The notes under the pieces: model-generated
Databases searched by the model: none
Told to the model about the DNA's origin: nothing
Seen by the model: only the letters and a program-made list of their open reading frames with translations
Shown here: piece by piece, positions 9,314 through 18,266 of the stretch
How positions within the stretch are numbered: the first letter of the stretch is position 1
Layout of the letters: each line of letters opens with the position of its first letter
DNA from: JAFDVL01 sp964631865
GTDB lineage: Bacteria; Acidobacteriota; Blastocatellia; RBC074
Assembly: GCA_964631865.1 (NCBI GenBank)
Contig: CAZWAK010000023.1
Span: 1-64,000 of the forward strand
Reading direction: 5' to 3'
Length of the DNA: 64,000 bases
Made by a program: the position numbers and the translations under genes

Positions 9314-10837
9314 TCAGGCCGACCGCGCCGCAAGGAAATCCTCCCGCAACGTCCGTTTGAGAATCTTGCCCGACGGGCCTTTGGGGAACGTTTCTCGAAA
9401 CACAATCTGCGCAGGCAATTTGAATTTCGTCACGTATTGGCTGAGATGATTTATCAATTCTTCGGCAGTCAATTCCATCCCCGCGCGCAACACGATCGCC
9501 GCCACTAAATTTTCGCCGTACACTTCATCGGGCACGCCAAACACAGCCGCTTCCGCCACCGCCGGATGCGCGTACAAGCCTTCTTCGATTTCGCGCGGCG
9601 AAATATTCTCGCCGCCTTTGATGATCAAATCTTTCTTGCGGTCGGTGATGTACACGTAACCCTCTGCATCGAGATAACCGACGTCACCCGTGTGCAACCA
9701 ACCGTCCATCACGGCTTCGCGCGTGGCGTCGGGTTTGTTCAGATAGCCTTGCATCACGTGTGGGCCGCGCGAGCAAATTTCGCCGATTGTGCCCGGCGGC
9801 AGAATGTTGTTCGCCGCATCCATCACGCAAATTTCGATGCCTGGCAACGCGGGGCCAACCGAACCAACGCGGTACGAGTCTTCGGGTGCATAGCCCGTCA
9901 ACGCGCCTGACGATTCCGACAAGCCATAGCCTTGCTTCACAGTGCAATGAAAGAGCCGTTCAAATTCCAGCCGCGTCGCTTCGGACAACGGCGCACCGCC
10001 GGAACCGACGGCTTCGAGCGACGACACGTCATACTTTTCGCGGTCGGGATGATTGATGAGCAGCGTCAACATCGTCGGCACAAGCGATAAGCGTTGCACA
10101 CGCAATTCCTCAATCGTCGCCAGCACCTGGCCTGCGTCGAAATGTTTCAGGATGCGCCCGCGACTGCCCAAACGCGCGCCGAGGTTCATCATCAACACAC
10201 CGTAAATATGCGAGAGCGGCAAGACCTGCATCCCGCGCACGCCTTCGAGCGAACGCGAATTTTGATAGCCCGCATCGGCCACGAAGATCAGGTTTTCGTG
10301 CGACAACATCACGCCTTTCGGATGGCCCGTCGTGCCGGAGGTGTAGAGCAACATCGCCAAATCATCGCCCGCGCGATCCACAAGCGGCGCGAATGCAGGA
10401 GCCGCATTGACGGCTGGTTCGATGTTGATCGCCCCGTCCACATTGGTCGCGCCCATCACGAGCACTCGCTGAAACTCCGGCAACCCCGCCGACGCTTCCA
10501 GCAAACGCGCGGCCAGTTCGGGCGAGGTGATCGCCACTTTCGCGCGCGAATCTTCCAACACATAGCGCGCTTCGCGGGCATTCCACATCGGTGTAATCGG
10601 AATCATCACCGCGCCGAGTTTCCAGATCGCCGTGAACGCGGCGGTGACGTCCGGCGAATTCAGCATCATCACGACGACGTGATCGCCCGCTTGGACGCCC
10701 TGCACGCGCAACACTTCGGCCAAGCGACAGGCACGCGCGTAGCATTCGACGTTCGTGTAGCGTTTGTCCTCGAACCACGTCGAAGTGTATTCACCAAATT
10801 TGTCCAAGTTGTCGAGCGTTAATTGTGCGACGTTCAT
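9314..10837 (-). CDS. Long-chain acyl-CoA synthetase / AMP-binding enzyme
   Basis: 507 aa, a class I adenylate-forming enzyme (FadD-like) that activates a carboxylic acid as acyl-AMP and then as CoA thioester. The P-loop-like signature LLYTSGTTGHPKG is at 164-175. The hinge and C-terminal core are GWLHTGDVGYLDAEGYVYITDRKKDLIIKGG, and the catalytic lysine region is PKGPSGKILKR. AAAGGA precedes the ATG. Chain-length preference cannot be read from sequence, and a coumarate- or benzoate-type ligase is possible. It stands alone on the minus strand, convergent with panC. Confidence 0.88.
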   Translation of the reverse strand: MNVAQLTLDNLDKFGEYTSTWFEDKRYTNVECYARACRLAEVLRVQGVQAGDHVVVMMLNSPDVTAAFTAIWKLGAVMIPITPMWNAREARYVLEDSRAKVAITSPELAARLLEASAGLPEFQRVLVMGATNVDGAINIEPAVNAAPAFAPLVDRAGDDLAMLLYTSGTTGHPKGVMLSHENLIFVADAGYQNSRSLEGVRGMQVLPLSHIYGVLMMNLGARLGSRGRILKHFDAGQVLATIEELRVQRLSLVPTMLTLLINHPDREKYDVSSLEAVGSGGAPLSEATRLEFERLFHCTVKQGYGLSESSGALTGYAPEDSYRVGSVGPALPGIEICVMDAANNILPPGTIGEICSRGPHVMQGYLNKPDATREAVMDGWLHTGDVGYLDAEGYVYITDRKKDLIIKGGENISPREIEEGLYAHPAVAEAAVFGVPDEVYGENLVAAIVLRAGMELTAEELINHLSQYVTKFKLPAQIVFRETFPKGPSGKILKRTLREDFLAARSA

Positions 10838-11090
10838 GACGATTCCTTTGGCTCCAGCGCAAGTAAAGACGGCACTGGCGCGGACGATGCGTGGTTGATG
10901 GGTTCAGTTTCAAGCGTTAGCGAACGCCATTCTACTGCCGTTCTTTTGAATAGCAACCCGCATCTCACTTCCTTCGGCAATCTTCGTGCTGTCCACAAAA
11001 TCCCGCGTCAGAGAAGCTGGATTTGGGATTCTGGCCGAAGTACGCGATAATGCCAATCGCTCTCCATCCACTCATTGCGAAAGGTTTGAT

Positions 11091-13280
11091 ATGCGAAAAA
11101 TTCTCTGGCTTACATTGGTTTTGGTGACGGCGTTGGCGTGGGTGATTTACGCCCAAACGCCCACCGCACAGCGCGATCAGGCGGTCAAAATCGGCACGGC
11201 AGAAGTGCAATTGGATATTGTGGTCAAAGACAAAAAAGGACGCTTCCAACGCGATCTGAAGCTGGAAGACTTTGAAGTCTTCGAAGATGGTGCCAAGCAA
11301 AACATCGAATCTTTTCGTCTCGTGTCACGCGGTGGCGAGGTCAAAGCCGAAGAATCCGCGACCGCACCACGACCTGCTGTCGTCACAGCAGAGGTTGCCA
11401 AAACCAAACGCGCCGAAAGCAGCGTGAGCGCGGTGGCGCTGGTCTTTGATCGCCTTTCGCAAGACGGACGGCGGCGCGCGCAACTCTCCGCGCAAAGTTA
11501 CGTCGGCGATGGAGAGCAAAACAATTACGTTGGTGTGTTTCTCATCAATTTGAATTTGAATACGCTGCAAACGTACACAACCGACACGGCGCTCGTGCGC
11601 AAAGCGATTGAGAAGATGGCGGGCAGCGTGACTTCAACGTTCGAGCCATCGGGCGGAATTTACACGGACAATGCCGTGCAAACGATCAATGCAGCCAGAG
11701 CGGCGGCAGCGGGCGCAGCATCTGCCGCAGGCGCGGCGGGAGCCGCTGGCGGGGCGGGCGCGAGTGCTGCGGGCGCGGCGGCGGGCGCGGCGGACGTGGA
11801 TCGAATGATGGCGGAAATGCAGCTTCGCACGAAAGAAACTTTTGATCGTCTGCAACGCGATCAGCAAGGCTACGCGACCGTCAATGGCTTGCTTTCCGTC
11901 ATCAGTTCGATGGAGCGGTTGCCGGGTCGCAAAGCGGTGATGTTCTTTTCCGAAGGCGTCGCGATTCCGCCCAACGTGCGCCAGCAGTTTCGTTCCGTCA
12001 TCAACAGCGCGAACCGCGCGAACGTCAGCTTGTACACGGTGGACGCTGCCGGCCTGCGTGCGGAAAGCACGACCGCGATGTCGCGCGACGAAATCAACAA
12101 TCGCGCGCGGTCACGCATGGACAGTCTTGACCAGGTACATTTGGGCGGCGCGATGACGCAGGAGTTGGAGCGCAACGAAGACCTGATGAACCTCAATCCG
12201 CAAAACGGCCTGATGCAACTCGCGCAGGAAACCGGCGGGCAATTCATCGGCGACACGAACAACATTGCTTCGCGGCTCAAACAAGTGGACGAAGACCTAA
12301 GTTCGTATTACCTGCTGAGCTATGTGCCGACGAACGCGAATTACGACGGCAAGTTTCGCAACATCTCGCTCAAGCTCAAACGTTCTGGCCTCGACGTGCA
12401 GACGCGCAAAGGTTACTACGCGGTGAATGCGGGTGGCGGCACGCCTGTGTTGTATTACGAAACGCCTGCGCTGGCGGCGTTGGCGAATGGGCGCGCGGAC
12501 AACACGATTCCGCTGAAGGCAAGCCACTTCAACTTCCCCGAAGCCGCGCATCTGGGCCGCACCGCGTTTGAAGTCGAATTGCCCGCCAGCGCCGTCACGT
12601 TTGTCGAAGACGCGAAGAAGAAAACCTACGCCAGCGACTTCAGCGTCGTCGTGCTCGTGAAAGACCATCAGCAGCAAGTCGTGCGCAAACTCAGTTCGCA
12701 TTACACGCTGAACGGACAACTCGATCAGCTTCCGAAGATGAAGAGCGGCTTGGTTCTGTTTTACCGCGAAGAAGATTTGCCGCCCGGCAAATACGAAGTC
12801 GAAGCCGCCGCCTACGATGCGCCGAGCAACAAAGTCAGCATCCGCAAAACAAACGTTGAGGTGCCGAACGCCGATGAAACCAAGCTGCGCTTGAGCAGCG
12901 TCGCCATCATCAAACGCGGCGAACAACTGCCGAAAGACCGCAAAAGCGACAGCCCGTTTCTCGCGGGCGATGTGCTGCTCTATCCGAACCTCGGCGACCC
13001 CGTGAGCAAAGCCGCGAAGCAGGTGGGCTTTTTCTTCACGGTCTATCCGGCCAAAGATTCGACGTTCACGCCCGCGCTGATGGTGGAGTTGTTGCAGAAC
13101 GGCAAAGCCCTCGCCGCTGTGCCACTGAAGATGCCACCGCCCAATGAATCCGGGCGCATCCCGTTCGTGGGCAATCTGCCGCTGGAAAGTTTGGCTCCCG
13201 GCGAGTACGACTTGCGCGTGACGGTGCGCGGCGACAAAAACAGCGCATTTCGCACGACGAAGCTGACAGTCGCGCCATAA
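11091..13280 (+). CDS. VWFA-related Acidobacterial domain protein (TIGR03436 type), secreted
   Basis: 729 aa from the ATG at 11091. The frame extends upstream through GTG at 10986, but MRKILWLTLVLVTALAWVIYAQ is a clear signal peptide and GAAAGG lies just ahead. Residues 33-78 (VQLDIVVKDKKGRF...DFEVFEDGAKQ) and the following VWA-like fold are the hallmark of the Acidobacterial VWFA family. A perfect DxSxS MIDAS is not evident. Residues about 200-236 are an Ala/Gly run in a predicted loop. Residues about 440-729 are a beta-rich extension. Role unknown; extracellular adhesion or scaffold is the usual guess. Confidence 0.85.
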   Translation: MRKILWLTLVLVTALAWVIYAQTPTAQRDQAVKIGTAEVQLDIVVKDKKGRFQRDLKLEDFEVFEDGAKQNIESFRLVSRGGEVKAEESATAPRPAVVTAEVAKTKRAESSVSAVALVFDRLSQDGRRRAQLSAQSYVGDGEQNNYVGVFLINLNLNTLQTYTTDTALVRKAIEKMAGSVTSTFEPSGGIYTDNAVQTINAARAAAAGAASAAGAAGAAGGAGASAAGAAAGAADVDRMMAEMQLRTKETFDRLQRDQQGYATVNGLLSVISSMERLPGRKAVMFFSEGVAIPPNVRQQFRSVINSANRANVSLYTVDAAGLRAESTTAMSRDEINNRARSRMDSLDQVHLGGAMTQELERNEDLMNLNPQNGLMQLAQETGGQFIGDTNNIASRLKQVDEDLSSYYLLSYVPTNANYDGKFRNISLKLKRSGLDVQTRKGYYAVNAGGGTPVLYYETPALAALANGRADNTIPLKASHFNFPEAAHLGRTAFEVELPASAVTFVEDAKKKTYASDFSVVVLVKDHQQQVVRKLSSHYTLNGQLDQLPKMKSGLVLFYREEDLPPGKYEVEAAAYDAPSNKVSIRKTNVEVPNADETKLRLSSVAIIKRGEQLPKDRKSDSPFLAGDVLLYPNLGDPVSKAAKQVGFFFTVYPAKDSTFTPALMVELLQNGKALAAVPLKMPPPNESGRIPFVGNLPLESLAPGEYDLRVTVRGDKNSAFRTTKLTVAP

Positions 13281-13288
13281 ACAGGATA

Positions 13289-13390
13289 GATTACGAAACA
13301 CACGAAATAAACCAAACACACGAAATGGCTTCTGTTGCAAGAACATCTTTTTTTCGTCTGTTTCGCTCTTTTCGTGTGTTTCGTAATCTC
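13289..13390. repeat. Period-9 arrays forming a perfect 20-bp inverted repeat over a start codon
   Basis: Positions 13289-13308 are exactly complementary to 13371-13390. Both arms consist of 9-nt units (acgaaacac, acgaaataa on the left; ttcgtgtgt, ttcgtaatc on the right). The 62-nt loop contains the ATG at 13325, and the right arm is translated as part of the signal peptide region (FRVFRNL) of the next gene. Confidence 0.8.
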
Positions 13391-15655
13391 GTTTTTATTC
13401 TTGCTGTCGTTGCAATTCTCACCTTCGCACAACCCGCGAAGCCCCCGCAAGATCAATCCTGGAACCGTCGCATCGCAGGCACAGGCGATTATCAAATCGT
13501 GCTTGAAGTGTCGGGGCGGGTGGAAATCACGCGCGCGTTGAAGCTGCCGAGTCCGCTTGACCTGAAAGCGATTTGCGCGGCGAAGCAAACGGCGGAAACC
13601 GAGGCGCTGCGCTCGGCGGAAAGCTATTTGCAATCGCTCGAACAAGCCATAGATAAGCGGCGCTACTTGCCGGAACTCGTGCGGTTGCACAACGAACTCG
13701 GTCAACTCTATTCCTATCGCGGTGACATGCCGAAAGCCATCGCGCAGTTCGAGGCCGCGTATCAAGCCTTGCAACAGGTGCTGACCACGCAGCCGCAATA
13801 TGCTGAGGACAAAATCTACCTCGAAGAAATTCTCGGCATCGCACATTTGCGGCGCGGCGAACTGGACAATTGCGTTCATCAGCACAACGCCGAAATGTGT
13901 TTGTTTCCGCTCCGCGCCGCCGGGCAACATAAATTGAAAACCGGCGCGTCGTCCGCGGTCGAGTATTTCCAAAAACATCTGGCGAGCAGGCCGGATAATT
14001 TAGAAGTGCGCTGGCTGTTGAATCTCGCCGCAATGACGCTCGGCCAATATCCACAGGGCGTCAAGCGCGATTGGCTGATTCCAATGCCAACAATTCCTGT
14101 CGCAGATCGCTTGCCCAAATTTCCCGACATTGCAGGCAAGCTCGGTCTTGATCACGTCAGCAGCGCGGGCGGTTCTATCGTGGAGGATTTCGACAACGAT
14201 GGCTATTTAGACATCGTGCGTTCGAGCGTAGATGCGTGCGAATCGCTGCGTTATTTTCACAACAATGCCGACGGCACGTTTAGCGATTGGACAAGCAAGG
14301 CCAATCTCACCGAACAAATCGGCGGCATCAATTGTGTGCAGACGGATTACAACAACGACGGCTGGCTGGACATCTTTGTGATGCGCGGCGGCTGGGAATT
14401 CCCGATGCGCAATTCGCTGCTGAAAAACAACGGCGACGGCACGTTCCGCGATGTCACAGAAACAAGCGGCTTGCTCAGCGGCGACCATCGCACGCATTCC
14501 GCCGCGTGGAGCGATTTCGACAACGACGGTTGGCTGGATGTGTTCGTCGGCCACGAAGAATCGCCGAGCCAATTGTTTCGCAACCACGGCGACGGCACGT
14601 TCAGCGATGTTTCCGCGAAGGCTGGTGTCAATCGCACTGCGTTCACGAAAGGCGCAACGTGGGGCGATTACGACCACGATGGCTTCGCAGATTTGTACGT
14701 CTCGAATTACGGCAGCGCGAATTTTTTGTATCACAACAACGGCAACGGCACGTTCACCGAAGTTGCGCAGAAGCTCGGCGTAGACAAGCCGATTATGAGT
14801 TTTCCGACGTGGTGGTTTGATTACGACAACGATGGTTGGCTTGATCTGTTTGTGGCGAGCTTCATGCCTTCGGTGACGGAAGTCGCGCGCGGCTATTTGA
14901 ATCTGCCGCCAAACGCCGAAACGATGAAGTTATATCGCAATAACCAACGCGGCGGCTTTGAAGACGTGACGGAAAAAGTGAATCTGAACCGCGTCGTGCC
15001 GACGATGGGCGCGAATTTCGGCGACGTGGACAACGACGGCTTCGTAGATTTCTACCTCGGCACAGGCGCACCGTCGTACACGGCGCTGATGCCGAATTTC
15101 ATGTTTCGCAATCGCGACGGCAAACGCTTCGCCGATGTCACCGCATCAACCGGCACAGGCCATTTGCAAAAAGGGCACGGCGTCGCGTTTGGCGATTTGG
15201 ACAACGACGGCGATCAGGATTTGTACGTCAACATCGGCGGCTTTATTCCGGGCGACAAATACAACAAGGCGCTGTTTGCGAACCCGAATCAGAGCAACGG
15301 CAATCAGTGGTTGTCAGTGAAACTGATCGGCGACAAATCGAATCGCGCCGCCATTGGCGCAAAGATTAAATTGACCTTGATAGACGCGAAAGGTGCGAAG
15401 ACGATGCGCTATCGAGAAGTGTCGAGCGGCGGTTCCTTCGGCGCATCCTCGCTCGTGCAACATTTCGGGTTGGGCAAAGCTATGAAGATTGAAACGTTAG
15501 AAATCACGTGGCCGAGCAAGCAAGTGCAGACGTTTCGGAATGTGATGAGCAAGCAAATGTTGGCGATTACGGAAGGCGCGACAACTTTACAATCACGTAG
15601 CTTGAAGAAGCTTTCCTTTGCAGCGAAACTCCTGTCCCCATCGCATCGTCATTGA
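13325..15655 (+). CDS. CRTAC1-like secreted protein: TPR, FG-GAP/VCBS repeats, ASPIC/UnbV domain
   Basis: 776 aa. A hydrophobic signal (NLVFILAVVAILTFAQ) follows an Arg/Phe-rich stretch encoded by a repeat. About residues 90-200 are TPR-like helices. From about 275 to 640, FG-GAP-type repeats carry the calcium-loop motif DFDNDGYLD, YNNDGWLD, DFDNDGWLD, DYDHDGFAD, DVDNDGFVD and DLDNDGDQD. The C-terminus (about 660-755, RYREVSSGGSFGASS...HFGLG) is the ASPIC/UnbV domain. Such proteins fold as seven-bladed propellers and are exported. The start is uncertain because the region is a hairpin and has no strong Shine-Dalgarno; the next ATG is far inside. Confidence 0.88.
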   Translation: MASVARTSFFRLFRSFRVFRNLVFILAVVAILTFAQPAKPPQDQSWNRRIAGTGDYQIVLEVSGRVEITRALKLPSPLDLKAICAAKQTAETEALRSAESYLQSLEQAIDKRRYLPELVRLHNELGQLYSYRGDMPKAIAQFEAAYQALQQVLTTQPQYAEDKIYLEEILGIAHLRRGELDNCVHQHNAEMCLFPLRAAGQHKLKTGASSAVEYFQKHLASRPDNLEVRWLLNLAAMTLGQYPQGVKRDWLIPMPTIPVADRLPKFPDIAGKLGLDHVSSAGGSIVEDFDNDGYLDIVRSSVDACESLRYFHNNADGTFSDWTSKANLTEQIGGINCVQTDYNNDGWLDIFVMRGGWEFPMRNSLLKNNGDGTFRDVTETSGLLSGDHRTHSAAWSDFDNDGWLDVFVGHEESPSQLFRNHGDGTFSDVSAKAGVNRTAFTKGATWGDYDHDGFADLYVSNYGSANFLYHNNGNGTFTEVAQKLGVDKPIMSFPTWWFDYDNDGWLDLFVASFMPSVTEVARGYLNLPPNAETMKLYRNNQRGGFEDVTEKVNLNRVVPTMGANFGDVDNDGFVDFYLGTGAPSYTALMPNFMFRNRDGKRFADVTASTGTGHLQKGHGVAFGDLDNDGDQDLYVNIGGFIPGDKYNKALFANPNQSNGNQWLSVKLIGDKSNRAAIGAKIKLTLIDAKGAKTMRYREVSSGGSFGASSLVQHFGLGKAMKIETLEITWPSKQVQTFRNVMSKQMLAITEGATTLQSRSLKKLSFAAKLLSPSHRH

Positions 15656-15701
15656 TGGGTAGATTTTCCTCAAGAATAAAATGATTTGTAACCGGCGATT
15701 C

Positions 15702-15881
15702 TTCACCGCAGAGGCGCAGAGGTTGCGCAGAGATTACGCAGAGATTTTTGGTACAGGGGGCAAGAGGGATAGAGAAAAGGAGCGCCAAAAGACATTTCTC
15801 TCTTTCTCTCTCTCTCGCTCTTTCTCTCCGTCTTTCTTTTTCTCTGCGTTGCCTCTGCGTTCTCGGCGTCTCTGCGGTGAA
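15702..15881. repeat. Hairpin repeat (ttcaccgcagag family) between convergent genes
   Basis: The 12-bp ends at 15702-15713 and 15870-15881 are perfect inverted repeats. Both arms continue as degenerate direct repeats of cgcagag (left) and ctctgcg (right), around a T/C-rich centre of alternating ctctttctc. It fills most of the 260-bp gap between convergent genes and no coding is seen. It could act as a bidirectional terminator. Confidence 0.75.
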
Positions 15882-15915
15882 AAAAACTGGAAACTATCTT
15901 GCCCTGAACGTGAGC

Positions 15916-17133
15916 TTACTGCTTTGACGTTGGCGGTTTCTTTTCGTCGCTTTCGTCAATCGCTTCGCCCTTCAACTGGCCTTGTGCGGCGGCAGCTTCG
16001 GCGGCGGCGTTCAGGCGCGTGAAGGTTTGGCGGGCGCGTTCGGCATCGGCTTTGCGCCCGACTTTGGTGTAGGCGCGCGACAACGCGAAATAAATCTTCG
16101 GCTCGTCGGGAGCCATCTTTTGCGAGAGTTCCAACTCGGTGATCGCGCGCTCGGCCTCGCCTGCATCAAGCAACATCCGCCCCAAAATGTAATGCCCCAG
16201 CAACAAACGCGGACTCAGCTTCACGGCTTCTTCCGCGAGTTGAAGGCCTTGTTCCGGCTCTTTGTTTTTGAGTTTGATGTAGGCGATTTGCAGCCGTGCC
16301 AGCGCGTGTTTCGGCGAGTTTTCCAACTCGCGTTGGAAGGCTTGTATCGCGGCTTCATCGTTGCGTTGCGTGTAGAGCAAATAACGACCGTAGGCATATT
16401 GCACGCCGGGGACTTTGCCATACTCAGCTACCGTTCGTTCGTATTCCTGCTGCCCATCGCTCGCGTTGAGTTGTGCGATCAGATGTTGCGCATAGCCCGC
16501 GCGCCGCAACATCTCGCGGTCTTTGTGCGTGGGGCCGATTTGCTGCGGCAAGAGCGGCATCCGCAACAACGCCAGACCGTGCGTGATGAACAACTGTTCG
16601 TGGCTGACGTTATCGTAGCTCAATTTGTTCAGGTATCGTTCGGCCTGCTCGAATTCGCCTTTCAGATTCAGCAGCATCGCTTCGTGAAAAAACATGACTT
16701 TGGCAAGTTCGACGTTGTCGCCGACGCCAATTTTACGGCCTTGAATCAAATGCGCGAGTGCGTTGTCGTAATCGCCGTTGCGGAATTCGCACAGCCCCAG
16801 CATCACGAGCGGCGCACCGACTTGCGGATTCAGCGCGGCAGAATTTTTGAAGGCTTTGGCAGCATCTTCGTATTGATCTTTTTCATACAGCAACGTCGCC
16901 AGATACCACCAGCCCTCGTTCCATTTCGGCTTCATTGTGAGAGCTTTTTTGTAACCTTCGATGGCCTCGTCCAGATTGCCCGCCTCGCGTGCTTGATTGG
17001 CTTGCGCGGCGGCCTGATCGAATTGTTGTTGATTGAAGACGGGCGGCGGCGGCGTTTTGGCGGGACGTTTGGTTTGCGCCAACGTGGTTGCCGCAACAAG
17101 GCTGACCAGAAACAAAATGAGCAAAGGCTTCAT
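15916..17133 (-). CDS. TPR-repeat protein, exported
   Basis: 405 aa with a signal peptide (MKPLLILFLVSLVAATTLAQ) and a Pro-rich linker. About ten TPR helices run from residue 38 to 375, for example AREAGNLDEAIEGYKKALTMKP. The C-terminal tail is Ala/Gln/Lys-rich. TPR arrays bind proteins, and no enzymatic motif is present. It is the last gene of a minus-strand operon, 5 bp after the seven-heme cytochrome gene, so it probably helps assemble or tether a periplasmic complex with it (inference from context). Confidence 0.85.
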   Translation of the reverse strand: MKPLLILFLVSLVAATTLAQTKRPAKTPPPPVFNQQQFDQAAAQANQAREAGNLDEAIEGYKKALTMKPKWNEGWWYLATLLYEKDQYEDAAKAFKNSAALNPQVGAPLVMLGLCEFRNGDYDNALAHLIQGRKIGVGDNVELAKVMFFHEAMLLNLKGEFEQAERYLNKLSYDNVSHEQLFITHGLALLRMPLLPQQIGPTHKDREMLRRAGYAQHLIAQLNASDGQQEYERTVAEYGKVPGVQYAYGRYLLYTQRNDEAAIQAFQRELENSPKHALARLQIAYIKLKNKEPEQGLQLAEEAVKLSPRLLLGHYILGRMLLDAGEAERAITELELSQKMAPDEPKIYFALSRAYTKVGRKADAERARQTFTRLNAAAEAAAAQGQLKGEAIDESDEKKPPTSKQ

Positions 17134-17138
17134 AGCAT

Positions 17139-18266
17139 TTAGAATGGATATGGCTCGCCCGGTTTCACGATGCGGATGCGGTGATCGGTGAATTTGAAAT
17201 GCGAGCCGGGTAATTCAACTTTTGGCATGTGACACGACGTACAATTTTTGCTTTCGACTTTGCAGACGCGCGTGCCATTCGGTTCTGCTGCTTGTTTGGG
17301 CGTGTGACACGATGTGCATTTCGCATCGTACGCCGACGCCTCCATTTGCAGCGGTTCATGCACGTTGTGACAGCCGATGCAACTGATGCGGCGATCATCC
17401 GAATAACATTTGCTATTGAAAATGCGATAGGGCTGAAAGCGCACGTTGTTCATTCCGCCGAGACGTGGCAGCGCCGTGACGTCTTCGACGCTGCGATGAC
17501 AGGCAGCGCAAAACTCCTGATTCAAGTCGTCGCCGTTCAATTTGCCGGGATTGAAAATCAATGCGGAGTGCGGAGTGCGGAGTGCGGAGTTTGGATTGCC
17601 TTTCATCAACGCGATGTGGTCTGCGCCGGGGCCGTGACAGGCTTCGCAGTGAATGCCCGGCACTAAGTTGTCGAAGTCGAGCTTGCCGCCTTTGACCGTG
17701 CCCGTCGTGTGGCAACTGAAGCATTGCACAGTTTCGTCTTTGGGCATCAACCGACCAACCGCATCCGCCAATGAAACCGGCACGTCGCGCGATTGGCCAA
17801 TCGTCGTGTCCAAGCCCTGAATCTCATTGTAAAAACTCAAGCGGCTTTCGTACAGCCCGTCTTTGCCTTGCAGCACGTACGTCTGTCCGGCGTGACCGAG
17901 GCCGAAGGCATATAGAATCGGCAGCGTCATCGTTTCTTTGCCGTCGGTCACGGTGTACAGACTCTGCTCGCCTTGCCGCCGAATTTCGTAAGCGTACGGC
18001 CCGGCGCGAAACGCGAGCTTGGGATGTTTGGTCAGGATTTCGCTTTTGGCAACGGGTTCGAGCGCGCGTCCCATCATCGTTTGCGCGTGCGATTTGACTT
18101 TGCCGGCGTGACATTCGGCGCAGGCTTGACCGCCGACGAAGTTTGTGTTGGCGGGAATCTTTGTCGGATTCCAGATGCGTTTCGGGGCTTGCGAAAACGT
18201 CAGCCCCACCGCCAACAGCGCGACGCACGCGAGCAACAAAACTTTGAGCATTCGCAGGCGCATCAT
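17139..18266 (-). CDS. Seven-heme periplasmic cytochrome c
   Basis: 375 aa with an N-terminal signal. There are seven CxxCH heme-attachment motifs: CAECH 49, CFSCH 182, CEACH 207, CAACH 253, CIGCH 296, CTSCH 317 and CTSCH 342. The arrangement resembles cytochrome c554/NrfB-like electron carriers of Acidobacteriota. No reductase catalytic motif can be assigned. Its ATG overlaps the stop of the upstream TPR gene (ATGA), showing translational coupling. Residues 224-236 (NPNSALRTPHSAL) are an extra loop encoded by four heptamer repeats, in frame between the third and fourth heme motifs, probably surface-exposed. Confidence 0.9.
   Translation of the reverse strand: MMRLRMLKVLLLACVALLAVGLTFSQAPKRIWNPTKIPANTNFVGGQACAECHAGKVKSHAQTMMGRALEPVAKSEILTKHPKLAFRAGPYAYEIRRQGEQSLYTVTDGKETMTLPILYAFGLGHAGQTYVLQGKDGLYESRLSFYNEIQGLDTTIGQSRDVPVSLADAVGRLMPKDETVQCFSCHTTGTVKGGKLDFDNLVPGIHCEACHGPGADHIALMKGNPNSALRTPHSALIFNPGKLNGDDLNQEFCAACHRSVEDVTALPRLGGMNNVRFQPYRIFNSKCYSDDRRISCIGCHNVHEPLQMEASAYDAKCTSCHTPKQAAEPNGTRVCKVESKNCTSCHMPKVELPGSHFKFTDHRIRIVKPGEPYPF
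17563..17593. repeat. In-frame heptamer array inside the cytochrome gene
   Basis: Four perfect gcggagt units (17563-17590) are followed by a degenerate one. They encode the NSALRTPHSAL loop on the minus strand. Confidence 0.85.

Noticed and set aside
10838..11090. Riboswitch or sRNA in the spacer before the VWFA gene
   Set aside because: No stable conserved structure or known aptamer pattern was visible in this 250-bp stretch.
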